A DNA stretch of 64,000 nucleotides from positions 1 to 64,000 of the forward strand of contig DF237134.1 of assembly GCA_000708835.1 (NCBI GenBank), given 5' to 3'. The translations under genes and the position numbers were made by a program. The notes beneath the pieces were generated by a model that saw only the letters and a program-made list of their open reading frames with translations, made no database searches and had not been told where the DNA came from. This DNA comes from Klebsormidium nitens (lineage: Eukaryota; Streptophyta; Klebsormidiophyceae; Klebsormidiales; Klebsormidiaceae). This document shows, one piece after another, positions 35,052-46,943 of the stretch (the first letter of the stretch is position 1; every line of letters begins with the position of its first letter).

Positions 35052-36351
35052 ATGACAGGTCCAAGTGCGTACAAGGTGCCCATGACACACGCATCGAGAA
35101 AGAAGCCCACTGGAAAAGCTGGCGGCAGTATATTGCGGCAGTTGGTGCCAATCAATGGAGCGGCGCCCAGCAAAGTGCACCCAGGGCCAGAAGGGCCGTG
35201 CAGAACCCTAATCTGGAATGCCAGCCAATTGTCCTTAGAATGTGGGGCTCTGGACACTTCAGGCAGTGGGGCTCAGGGGCAGTGCTTCGAAGAAACAGAT
35301 GACAGGAATGCAAAAGCTGGACCATTGATTCAGATCGATGCAATTGCAGCTCAGACTGAGAGGGATCACTTAAAACGATTGACCCCTGATAGAACTGAGA
35401 CAGCCAACGGCCATGAAGGAAGCGCCCGCTTTGAATTGGGTTCCAGTGACTCGAGCTCCCATCGAGAAAGAGTAGCTTCAGCTTCAGCTGGCAGTGACAA
35501 CCCCTCCTCGAGCCAGCCTACATGTCACACTGGGCTCGCAGCATCTGATAGGAGGAGCTTTGCTGGGCAGGAAATTGACGCGCCAGTTCCCTTAAAACCG
35601 CTATTGGACGAGTCCGGCAGAACGGCGTCACCGAGTCAGGGCAGTGCGTCAGCAAGTCGAACGGATGATTGTGTTGCGGAAGACCGAAGGTTGTTACAGG
35701 ATGATGCAAGGTGAGGAGGTTTTCACTCTTACGATAAGTCAAAAGAGAAAGATGTCTCCCAGCAGATTCTGGTCCGTGAAACTTTGAAAACCTTTCTTAG
35801 AGAGGACCTGTAAACTCACCCTCGTAACCAGCTAGTGTAAAAGTGTCACCCGCTTGTACGAGTAAGCAAGCGGCCACGAGCGGGGAGTAATCACCACGGA
35901 CGCACTTGCCTGGTGAGCTTGTTTCATGTACGATAAAAGATTCAGATGTCAGGAGGCTATGTAAGGCTGCCAGATTTATCAGAGTGGGTCCCCCCCTCCT
36001 ACTTTCATTGTTCTGTGTGCCAGCGTCTTCCTCGTCTAAGATGTGGGCTCCTGAGTAAAGGAGACGAGGATTGATCATTGCTTGTCGACCAGAGAAAGGT
36101 GGCATCTGTCAGTGGCCCATTTACTCCTGCTGCAGGTTGCATGGACGATGATGGGCAGACCGGATTTGGCCTCTTGACAGTTGAGACTAAGATAGAAATC
36201 TGTTCTCTTTGAATGATACACGGTCGCTGAATAACAGGACTACCTTCGTTGCAGGCGATGGGACCGTGCAGAGAACCTTACCAAGAAGATCAAACGAAGG
36301 AAGGCCAAAACGAAGTTGAGAAGAACGGAGCTTGCAGAGGAAGTTTCTTAA
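35052..36351 (+). CDS. unknown Ser-rich protein with basic C-terminus
   Basis: Two exons, 35052-35710 and 36255-36351, join across a GTGAGG donor and a TTGCAG acceptor to give 251 residues. The first ~220 residues are polar, rich in Ser, Ala, Asp and Gly, with no recognised domain and likely largely disordered. The second exon encodes a highly basic helix (NLTKKIKRRKAKTKLRR) ending shortly before the stop, which could bind nucleic acid or act as a nuclear signal. Start at the first ATG; the frame is open a little further upstream. Coding status rests on the in-phase splice and a 220-codon open frame, so it could be an annotation-level guess. Not recognised as any known family. Confidence 0.5.
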
Positions 36352-37488
36352 TGCCTGCAGCTATACGAGAGTCAAAACGTCACTTCAATCAATTTTGGAG
36401 CTTAGGCTCAAAGCTCACCTTGAACAAGTACTATGTGAGTATATGTCAGAGCTTTGCGCGAAGAATAGCACTCATCTGACATGCCAGCTTTATTAGGATT
36501 GTAAACAGATCATGGATTAAAATAGCGTCCTACTGGTGAGGTCTTACAACAAGAGTGTGACGGTCTGACCAGTTTACTATGTGCTGCGGGCCTTATCAAA
36601 CACAGATGAACTTGGAACTTTAAACAGATTGAGCTTGTAAAAATGTCTATGGTACCTTGGGCACGTCAACCGGACCACCTCTTTTACGTGGTACCCAAAC
36701 GGGACATGCTCACCAGAGATTCGATCAAGCATGATGACGATATGCAAGGCCGAGTATATTCGTTCACCACCGTGGATATTCGAAGCTAGGCGAGCGCGAC
36801 CTAGCTGGACCGTTCGTTTGGATACATATGCCTGATATCTTAACCACGCTTTTTCAAGAACCATCGACTGCAAGCATGCAATCCAGGTGCAATCGGACCA
36901 AAAAAAAACAGTCGGACAAAACGTCACTGCCGCGGATACATCTCGGCGGCCTTGCATGGAAGAGACCGTCTGAAATGCTGAAACTTATTAACCCACTGGT
37001 CAGGGATGATCATAACTAAAATGTCCCCCTTTCAAGATGCCAATTTCCAGTCAGATCTAGGCGCTTGTATACAGAAGCGATTCTGTTACTGTACATCGTC
37101 ACAAAGGACATCCATATATGATGGCTCTCGATTGCACGACAACCGTCACGGCAAGAAAGACAGGTATGAACTTCACTGACTCCGTGTAATGGCTCAAGAC
37201 ACAAACATATGGCTGTCTCAGACCTACACGAATACTCTGACAACACGATCCTCAATTGTTCAGAGGCAAAACTGCTGAGTAGCTCCCTTCCGAGTTGGCG
37301 CTTGGATCCAAGCAAATGTAAAGCACGCCTACTGCGAGCTTGTTACCAGTTTGGCTTTCAGATCCAAGCAATACCTGACAAGCGGGCGGCCTCAAGCCCT
37401 GAATCTCATCGACTCCAGCAGCCGTTGCAGTGACCTACCTAACCCTGCGGTAACCCACCTATTTCGACAACGGTTCCAGTGTCATCGC
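36352..37488. other. intergenic stretch between convergent genes
   Basis: Contains the 3' ends of the unknown gene (+) and the polyprotein gene (-). Short frames on both strands show no family resemblance. Confidence 0.55.
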
Positions 37489-40400
37489 TTAAGCCTTTCC
37501 CGTTTGTGCAGCGACTTCGGCTGCGAAGTCGACGGACTTCTTCTCGATCCCCTGCACACAAGTATAAAGCGATGCTTGAGTATAACTAAACTCTGCAGCC
37601 TAGAAGAACCCTTGTACCTTCACGTAGATCCAAACGCGCCCCGCAAAGCTTTCCTGAGCTGTATTCAACTATTCATGTCCCCACCCACAAAGCGCCTCAT
37701 CATAAACCGCAAACACAGTCATCAAGGCTCCACACCCTGCTTCTCTTTCGCGCATGGCAAACCAAACCACCCCGACAGACACCGCTTGCAAACGAACCCC
37801 CTGCAAAAGGAAAACCCCTGCAAACGCCAGCTCACCTCCCCAAGGTTGAATCGCACGAACCGCCGCACTTGGATGTTCTCCCCAATCGTCGCGACCGCCG
37901 CCTGGATCACATCCCGCAGCTTCTGCTTGTCGTCCCGGATGTACGGCTGCTCCAGCAGCGCCAGCTCGTTCACGCGCTTGGCCATCCGGCCGTCCACGAT
38001 CTTCTCCCGGATCGCCTCCGGCTTGCTCGCCAGGTCCTCCTTGCCCAACTCGATCTCGCGCTCCTTGGCGACAATCTCGGCGGGGACGTCGTCCGGGGAG
38101 ACGACCGTCACCTGCAGTGATGCGCGATGCCTTGCCATTAGAAACTCGACGGCTGATGTTGACAGTCCAAATGCAAACTCAACGTTGCCCGTTCCCTTTC
38201 CGCCGAATGAGGGAGATCAAATTTTGTGTTTTGAAACCACGCCGATGGACAACGCTCGTAAACCTTTGCGCAACAGGAACGAGGACGTGATACAAGAGTA
38301 CATACGGCCGGAACACTTCTTGGACACCAAGCAGCGTCTGCTGCTACGACACACTTTCGTTCTTTTAACGAACACAGCTCGCGTGTGCCCTCCAAATGCA
38401 GACGGTTGGAGTATGCGGCTGAACCACTGCGTGTGCCATTGTAATCCGAACAGTTGGGAATCGTCGCAAACTTCACTGACTGTGCCCGTCAAGTTTGGAC
38501 GATAGGAACCTTTCGCCTAGGTCATTGCTTTGTCGTCCTCACCTGTGGGCACGCGGCCACCTGCATCGCGACGTCCTCCAGCAGCTCCTTGAACTTGTCC
38601 CCCCGCGCCACGAAGTCCGTCTCGCAGTTCACCTCCACCAGCACCCCGATCCGCCCGTCGTGGATGTAGCTCCCGATCGCGCCCTCCGCCGCGAGCCGGC
38701 TGCTCTTCTTCTCCGCGCTCGCGAGGCCCTTCTTCCGCAGCAGCTCGCGCGCCTTCTCCACGTCGTTGTCGCACTCCGCGAGCGCCTTCTTGCAGTCCAT
38801 CATGCCCGCGCCGGTCTCCGCCCGGAGCTCCTTCACCGCCGAGGCCGAGACCGCTACCGCCGGCTTCGCTTCCGCGGGTGCTTCTTCCTTCTTCTCCTCC
38901 GCTGCCGGCGCGGGCGCCGGCGCGGCCTCCTTCTTCTGCGTCTGCTCCGCGACCTCCGCGGCCAGGTTGCTCGTCTTCTTGGTCAGCCCCTCGCCCAGAT
39001 TATAGCGCTCAAAGCGCCGGATCTGGATGTTCTCGCCGATCTTGGCGACCGTCGCCTTGATCAGGTCCTTGACCTTGAGCTTGTCGTCCTTGATGAACGG
39101 CTGCTCCAGGAGCGCCAGCTCGCCCAGCCGCTTGTTGATGCGGCCGTCGACCATCTTCTCCCGGATCGCCTCCGGCTTGCTCGCCAGGTCCTCCTTGCCG
39201 GCCTCGATCTCGCGCTCCTTGGCGACCACGTCAGCAGGGACCTCGTCCACCGACACGAACTCAACCTGCGGCAGAGATATGAGACGCCCGTTTAAAATTG
39301 ACACTGTGCCAAATCAGGCCTGGTCAGTGCAGTGTACTACCTGTTTTCTGGGCAGCTTTGCAACTGCCTACCCCGCTCAGTTACTGCTTTGACGAAACAG
39401 ACGTTTGGAGAGTGTGCGATTGCAAGAGAGGTGTTGATTCTCCGCCAGCCAAACCTGTGAATTTGAGCCGAACCCAGTTGGGAATCCCGCACACCAACTT
39501 ACAGACGCGCAAATTGCTCGATCAGAAAGCGGTAGATCAGGGAACCGTGACCAGAAAGTTCTATGATATCTCACCTGCGGGCATGCGGCAACCTGCATGG
39601 CCAGGTCCTCCAGCAGCTCCTTGAACGTGTCCCCCCGGGACACGAAGTCCGTCTCGCAGTTGAGCTCCAGTAGCACGCCGATACGCGAGTCGTGGATGTA
39701 GCTTCCAATTGCGCCCTCCGCTGCAACGCGCGCCGACTTCTTGTCGGCGCTGGCGAGCCCCTTCTTGCGCAGGATGTCGCGGGCCTGGTCGATGTCGCCG
39801 TTGGCCTCCGCGAGCGCCTTTTTGCAGTCCATCATGCCGGAGCCCGTCTCCTCGCGCAGGGCCTTCACCAGTACGGCGGAGATGCCACCTGTGAAGTGGG
39901 AATATGGGAATGAGAAAGAGATCCGACGAGCGTCGGGAGCGATCATGCTGTGATTGAGTTTGCGCCCACCTCATTGAAAAGCTCTACTTGCCACGGTCGG
40001 AATTCGATGCAGGACCATACGGCCAGGAAAGCGTATAAAAGTGACGGCGATTATCTGCCGACCTGATAAAGCAAACGACCACATCTCTACCCGCTTCCAC
40101 AATGTATCGTTGTCGACTCTGAGAAGGTTGTCCGGCTCAAATATCGGACTGTCAGTTTGGAGGCAGCAATGGATGCTTCGGAATGTGCTCTCAGAACCCC
40201 AAGAGCTGAGAGACAAAAGAGTTCTCACAGCGACAAAAAGGATCACCAAGAACGGTTCAATGTGGGGAGTAAGGAAGCGTAAGCAAAACCAGGATTTGCC
40301 ACGCCCTTTTGGACTCCCCTTGCAAAGTGTTTAGAGTACGGATCTAAAACAACCACCAGATTTACAGCAGTTTCAGAACAGCTTTCCAAGATGCCCAAGG

Positions 40401-43400
40401 CTGACTGCCAGCACACGCAAGTGCTCGTTTCAGCCCGTAAGCACACGAAGCCGTATCGAGTACGTAAGCACGACTTCAAACATCTCGAACTTTCTCAAGT
40501 CTTACTTCCGACCAATCGAGCAGGGACTGAAATGAGGAAGACGTTGCCAGCACAAGCGTCCTGCAAAAGGGCTCAAACCCCTCACCTGCCTCCTTGGGCT
40601 TCTCTTCTTTGGCCGCCGGCGCCTCCTCCGTTGCTGACGTCACCTGGTCCACCACCCCCGTCACCGCAGCTACCCCTGCGTCCGCCGCCTCCTTCACCTG
40701 CTCCGCCAGCGAGGGCGCGTCCTCCTTGGCCGCCTCGACAGCTGGCGCCGCCTCCTTGGTCTCCTCCGCCGCCGGCGCAACGGCATCCTTCACGCTCTCT
40801 ATAACTTCCTCCACCTTCTCAACCACGGGCTCGGCCGCCTCTTTCACGCTGTCAACCACGTTCTCAACTGCCTCGGCAACCGGTCCCACGACATCGCCGA
40901 TCCCCCCAGTCTGGATCGCCCCAAGCTGGTCCCCAACGTTGTCTGACGCCCCGGTGACGGTCTCCTTCGCCTCCTCTACGGCCGGCTCGACTTTCTCAGC
41001 CACGGGCTCTACCGCCTCGGTAACGGTCTCCTTGGCGTTTTCTACCAAGGGCTCCGCTTTCTCGCCCACGGTATCCGCAGCATTGGTAACAGTCTCCTTA
41101 ACCTCTTCCACTATGGGCTCGACCTTCTCAGCCACAGGCTCGGCAACCTCCTCAACTTTCTCGATCACGGGCTCGGCAACCTCCTTGACCTTCTCGATCA
41201 CGGGCTCCGCCACTTCCTCGACTTTCTCAGCTACCGGCTCTACAACTTCCTCAACCTTCTCGATCACGGGTTCAGCGGCTTCCTTGACTTTCTCGGCAAC
41301 CGGCTCTACGACTTCCTCGACCTTCTCGATCACGGGCTCCGCCGCTTCCTCGACTTTCTCGGCAACGGGCTCCACAACTTCCTCGACCTTCTCGATCACG
41401 GGTTCAGCCGCTTCCTTGACCTTTTCGGCTGCCGGCTCTACGACCTCCTCGACTTTCTCGGCGACCGGCTCTACGACTTCCTCGACCTTCTCCGCAACCG
41501 GCTCGGCCACTTCTTCGGCCTTCTCGACCACGGGCTTTGCAACATCCGCGACTTCGTCAGCAATGGGCTCGACGCCCTCGGTCACGGCTTGTGCGGCGTC
41601 TTTGGCGTCATCAACGACATCCTCGACGGTCTCCTGGACGGCTTCAGCGGCGCCCGCGTTGGATGAGTCGTCGGCATCGGCCTCCTCGGGCTTCTCGGCG
41701 GCCGGGGCGGGAGCGTCGTCAACCTTCTTGCCTGAGAAAAGGCCAGCCTCTGCAAATGAGGAAGAGAGTGGTCAGGTTGGATAATAAGTGAGGGGAAATA
41801 GGAACGGAAAATGTGAGCTGCTCCCACGGAGGCTGTCAATCGAATCGCTACAAACGAAACCGCAGGGTCGTGAAGGAGGGGGTGAATTCTGACGACCTAG
41901 CTGAAACAAGCTTCCACAGAAGTGCAGACTTACAGAAGTGCAGACTTCCAGAGGAACGTCGTCCTTCTGTCCGCACTAATGTACACAACACTGGCACGCA
42001 GCAAAACATGTGCAAAAAGGACAAGTCCTTACTGCGACGACCTCAGAGCACAATCAATGTCCTCGAAACGTTTCACAAAGTTAGTGCACAGCCCTACGCT
42101 TGAGAAGATCGACAATATAACAACGTGCTGACTGTCAAACAACCTAAATGTGCTTAACAGCCACAAACAACAGATGATCACACTACTCTGCTTTTGATAC
42201 CACTCACTCTGGATCTCCTGGGTCTCCGTCTTGATCTCATCGCTAGCGGCAGCCACAGGCTCGGGCTTCTTCGTCTTCGCGAGCTCCTCGGCACCTGGGA
42301 GCTTGTCCAAAACCAGGTTCGACTTCTTGAAGGCGGCCTCGAAGGGGTTCGTGATGCCGTCTGTGCCGAACTCAGCCCCCTGGTTGAGCTTCACGTTGAT
42401 GTCATCCGTCTGCAGGATACACGGGCCAAAGTCAATCGCGTGTATTTGTCAAAAGCCAAGTGTTCCGATCAAGAGGCCCGATATTTGTGATCTGACAAAG
42501 CCGTACTCATTTCGAATACTTCAGAAGTATGCAACCGACCATGTGCACCAAGGTAATGCTCCAAAACAGTGCCGTCACAAGCAGAGGCGCAGAGTGCTTC
42601 CCTTTCTGTCACTTCGAGTTTAGCAGGTTGAGACTGGGAAGTAAGTGCTCACATCGACTCTCTCCTTGGTAGTCAGGCTGATGCGGTCTTTCTGCAACAA
42701 CAAAAGGATGGGTGGATGTCAGGAATACCGTTATCCCCTTCCGCGAGTCAGGAGAAAGTGCACGACGAATCATCGGCAGGAGGGACACAGCAACGTGGAT
42801 AGAGAACTGGCCCCCTCCCAGCAGAGCTCCAAAGCAGCTGAGACGCCAAAGAACAAACCGAGCTTACCGTGACAGACAGGACGGTGACGTTCACTTTTTG
42901 ACCCATTTCGAGGTGCTCAGCAACCTCTACCCGCTCGCTTCCTGCAAAATCCAACAGCTCCAGTGAATCTCAAGGGGCTTCCCATACGAATCTGTCAAAT
43001 TGAGGACTAGGGGGAACAATTTTCTGCCCCTACAGCTTGCCGTGCAGATTGGGAAGCTTTGCTAGCACAGAAAAGATTCACCCCCCTGGACAAACCTTCC
43101 TCTAACTGGCTGATATGAAGCTGCATTACTTCTTGTAAGCAGCTCTTTAAAAAAGGCAGTTAATGGGGACCGTCGGAAAACAGGACGCTTACCCTCTCCA
43201 ATCTCGCTAGCATGGAGCAGTCCCTCGACCCCATCCTTCAGCTCCAAGAAGGCCCCGAAGGGGGCGATGCTGGTCACAGTGCCCTCAAACTTCTGCAGAG
43301 GGAAAGGATGGAAGCGACCTTTAAAATGGTAGTGCAGAATGTCAAGTGACAAAAGTCAAAAACAAAGAGAGAAGCTACAACCACTGCAATACATTTGCCT

Positions 43401-46144
43401 CTTCAGCTTACACTGGTGGCGTCGGTAGTGTTCAGCATTTCATCAGCGGGATACAAGGGGAGGGGCGTCTCCCCCCTACCAACACAGAATGCTGTCAATA
43501 TGACCGCAACTATCCAACACCTAAGCAATGCGCCCAGAAACCCCACCTGTCCCTTCCTGATGCCGTGGCTAGGCTTGTCAGAGCCTCCCCTCCCCCCAGC
43601 CACCGCTCTCCGGGGCCTCTGGTCGCCGCCACGCTGCGGGCGCGGTCCGGCCCCCCTCTCGGCACGAGGTGCTCCAGCCCCCTCCGCTGGCTCAGGCCGC
43701 TCTTCCCGGGGGGTCCTCATGCTGAGCGAAATGCGCCCCTTGGCGACATCGACCTCCAAGATGCGTGCCTGGACTTCTTGCCCGGCCTCAACCAGATCCC
43801 CGACGTTCTCAACGAATTGGTCCTGCATTCAGGAAAGCAAGCTCGAGTGAGAGTGGGTCAGAAGGCTTGTGCCTTTGATGAGTGTCACTGAGGAGCTCTT
43901 CCCTGGACAAGCAAGGGGCTCGCTGAAGATGTTCCTCTTTTGAAATGAAATCCTGCCTTCCATTGAATAACGCACATACGAGAAGTCCATTCCACTCCAC
44001 ACCCATCGTCCCTTGTTCATTGTCTGGTCTCTTAAAAAGGAGCCAGCAGAATCACTTGATGCAAAGAATGTCAGTCCTCAGTTCCTAATATGATGCATCT
44101 TCGTATGGCAGCAGGCTTCCCACCATGCTGCAATGTCGCTACAATTCAGTACTAACACGATATTTGAAGCCGGTCGTGTGAACTTACCGCAAGCTCGGAG
44201 ATGTGAATGAGGCCGTCGGTGAAGGCACCAATGTCCACAAAGCAGCCATAGCTCTGAATAGACCTCTGCACAAGCAAGACCAAAAAGAGAGTCAAAGATC
44301 CCTCCTGCTTCTAGGAGATAGGCCAACTGTTTGAGCCCTGAAGTCGATGTAGAGGAGTCCTTCCTAAAACCTACGAGCCTTAAAAAGGCGCTGAAAGGCC
44401 AGCCTAGTATCAGATATATCCTGCCCCTGCCAAGATGCCATGGTAATCCTTTAATCTTTGGTGGTCTGCTTGACCAAAACTGATTGTAATGTCCAGCAAA
44501 TGAGACTTGTAGCCTCTATTGCAACAGCAATGACAACTTCGCGTCAGTGGCTAAGCGTGACTCTTGTCAAGGTGCATCCTATGTGACCCTTGTCTCAAGT
44601 TCCCTTACCCACTGAAAAAGCAGGCGGCCAGCAGAATAACATCCTTTCAGAGACCATATATAGATTTGTCCTTCCTCCCGATTCCTTCACTTCAGGCCAC
44701 CCATGGTGCCACCCAGCTGCGCTACAGACCCCTCACCACTTTTCCAGGCACTGTTTGCCCCGGTTGCAAGTCCTCGATCTTCACGGTGATCTTCCTCCTG
44801 TTCTTGAAGGGCCTCCTGGCCGCCGGCTTGGCCTCTCCGCCCTCTGCATCGGGAGCGGCTGGCTCCGGTGCAGCATCTGCATCTTCCTCTGCCACAATCT
44901 CGTCCTCCGCAGTGGCTTCCTCAACAACAGTCTCTCCCTCAGCAACAGTGGCTGACACACTCGTGGTGAATGACCTGCCACTCCTTGAGAAGGGAGAGCC
45001 AGATGACAGGCGGACGCCGGACAGAAGCTTGACGCTTGGTCTGCAGGGCCTGGAAAGGGGAGCCAAAGCTGAGCAAGCAATGTGCAGCAACCGCCAAAGG
45101 CACGCACGTTCTGCAGTGCTCCATTGCAACTGAGAAGGAGCACCGGAAAAGCACGTGAGACGCTGCATTCTCCAAAGTGCAAGTTTCCGATACTAACCCT
45201 ATGTGCTGCTGAAAGGGCTCTATGCAAGTTGCAGTGACTCTATAAGCAAGGTGCAATGCTGCCAGCAAGGTGCACAATCTGCCACAAAGCAAAGAAGGGC
45301 GTAGCGGTTCCCTGTTGACCGATCCAATACTTCTGAATTGCACAATCACTATTTAAGCGAACAAGAGACAACGGTTGCAATGCAGAATACGACCAATATC
45401 CTGAAAAGCAAAGAGCATAATGGAAGACTTCCTTCTCAAGCTACTTGGAAGCCAGGACACCGCCAGTCCCTGTGAAACTAGCTTAAAGCACTCCAATGAG
45501 ACAACCATTACCATCATTTTCCTAAACAACGACCGTACCTCTGCTGCTGTAAACAAGGATCCTCTATTAGTGGATTCTGAACGCTGAAAAGTTCAGCACT
45601 CTCAAAGCAGCAAGAGCAAGCACCAAAACGACCCTCTTACTCCTCAACAAGACAGCTAAGTAAAACCATATGAAAATGTAGTGTCTTTCTGCTCTCAACC
45701 CGTACAATAAACCAGGGTTGTCATAGTTGCATTGATGTTAACAGACAGTCACAACAGCAACAGCGCAAGGGTTTTATCAAAGAGCTCACCGGAGGAGCTG
45801 GCACTTTGAGAGCGCAGCCGGCTTGGGAATTCTCTGTCTGGCTGATACCTGTTGCGAGAAAAGCATGTCAGCAGAAGGCCGCTGAGCCAATCCAGATATC
45901 ACACAACAGGAACACAAGAAGCACCCACAAGAGAATGCCCTTCTTTGTGTCTGGAATTCTCATCATCGATGCGAGACAGCATCTCCCGGCACAGTGTTTT
46001 CCCTGTCCGTTCAACCCATGCCAGAGAATACCACCATTGCTGATGTGCACGCAGAGAAAGGCTCCTTACGTTGCTGTGAGCTTGGGCAGAGCACAAGGAC
46101 ACACAAGCGTGAGTCACCCCAGACACCGTAGTGACCGACGCCAT
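37489..46144 (-). CDS. PETs: chloroplast S1 (PSRP-7) / EF-Ts polyprotein
   Basis: Fourteen exons join in phase: 46144-46070, 45848-45790, 45049-44737 (start 45040 also possible), 44265-44188, 43822-43547, 43292-43193, 42941-42868, 42691-42653, 42409-42208, 41749-40586, 39888-39575, 39265-38543, 38111-37836 and 37551-37489; 1251 residues. Layout: plastid transit peptide ([14 protein letters not shown], Ser/Arg-rich to ~80); acidic segment; S1 domain 1 (~140-207, [20 protein letters not shown]); Arg/Gly linker; S1 domain 2 (~265-335, [20 protein letters not shown]); 11-residue repeats (~410-790); EF-Ts copy 1 (UBA-like [15 protein letters not shown], then core); EF-Ts copy 2 ([15 protein letters not shown]). 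S1 modules correspond to ribosomal protein PSRP-7; EF-Ts recharges EF-Tu. The joined design is known from Chlamydomonas and plants. Confidence 0.93.
41110..41520 (-). repeat. 33-bp tandem repeats encoding 11-residue units
   Basis: On the minus strand, about twelve successive in-frame units vary around [22 protein letters not shown] and [11 protein letters not shown], with looser relatives continuing to about 40.6 kb. They are all in one exon of the EF-Ts polyprotein gene. Each unit puts Pro at the same place and hydrophobic residues at fixed spacing, giving an amphipathic acidic helix-like pattern with an 11-residue period, reminiscent of LEA-type repeats. Confidence 0.9.
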
Positions 46145-46943
46145 CTTCTAATATATCTTCCGCAAACCCTCGTCAACAATGCTGCCGGTGGTGTGCACCG
46201 GGGGCCTCGAGGCACCCCACTTAGCGTAGAGAGAGGCTGGAGAGCAGCCCTAGAGCTACTTTGCTCGCCCTGTTCCCTCCCTCCGCATTTCCTTCTGACG
46301 GTCCTGAGGGCGAGGCAGCAGGCTGTGGTTTTGTGCTACAAGAACCCAAGTTTGGAGCTCGTGTTGGCAATCTCCTGACCACAAACGTTGCCCCCAAGGG
46401 GAAACGGCCATGGTCATCTAATGGACCGCATTCCCAGATTTTGTACGCAAATCCTGCGGATGGTCCCATAACCATGCCGTCATAGAAAAGAATGATGATC
46501 GGTAATATACAGTGCTAAATTACTTCTAGAGAGGGTTGTATCTATACATGAAGAGGAATCAAGCTGTGAAAACTGAACGCTTATATTCTCACGTACACGG
46601 CAGTATAGCTGCTATCTTTTGACCCTAATATAAGCGGCTTGTGCTGCTTAAATCAGCTCCTTGGCTCATAGACGCTTGACGTCATATACCGTACCTGTTG
46701 CGATTCCAGGCTCTGGAGTAGAACAGTGCCAGCACAGAGCAGCGCCATTTGCAGCGCAACAGTTCAGCATTCAGTTCTTCTCGATCAGACTTCTGCCATC
46801 CACTGTCAGGCATTCAGAAACTCCACACGCAAGTTGAAACTCACCACCCCTCAATTTCTGGGTTTGTGGCTTTTCCAATCACCTGGACCTCTATATATTG
46901 TCGCACGGTGTCCGCGGCGGCATGCGACCGTGTTTAGACTAGC
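46145..46943. promoter_or_regulatory. divergent promoter region, polyprotein / BAH-PHD gene
   Basis: About 800 bp between opposite start codons. It presumably contains both promoters. A minus-strand frame at 46221-46475 (84 codons) has no family resemblance and no good splice donor, so it was left out. Confidence 0.5.

Noticed and set aside
38495-39295. 266-codon plus-strand frame rich in Arg and Leu
   Set aside because: Antisense of the second EF-Ts exon; no domain and extreme composition caused by the GC-rich codons opposite.
40594-41784. 396-codon plus-strand frame rich in Ser, Thr and Ala repeats (FSITGSAAS-like)
   Set aside because: It is the antisense shadow of the 33-bp repeats in the EF-Ts polyprotein exon. 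The minus strand has the in-phase splice sites and domain context.
46221-46475. 84-codon minus-strand frame as first exon of the polyprotein gene
   Set aside because: No GT donor in phase. The exon 46144-46070 has a donor, the right phase and a transit-peptide-like sequence.
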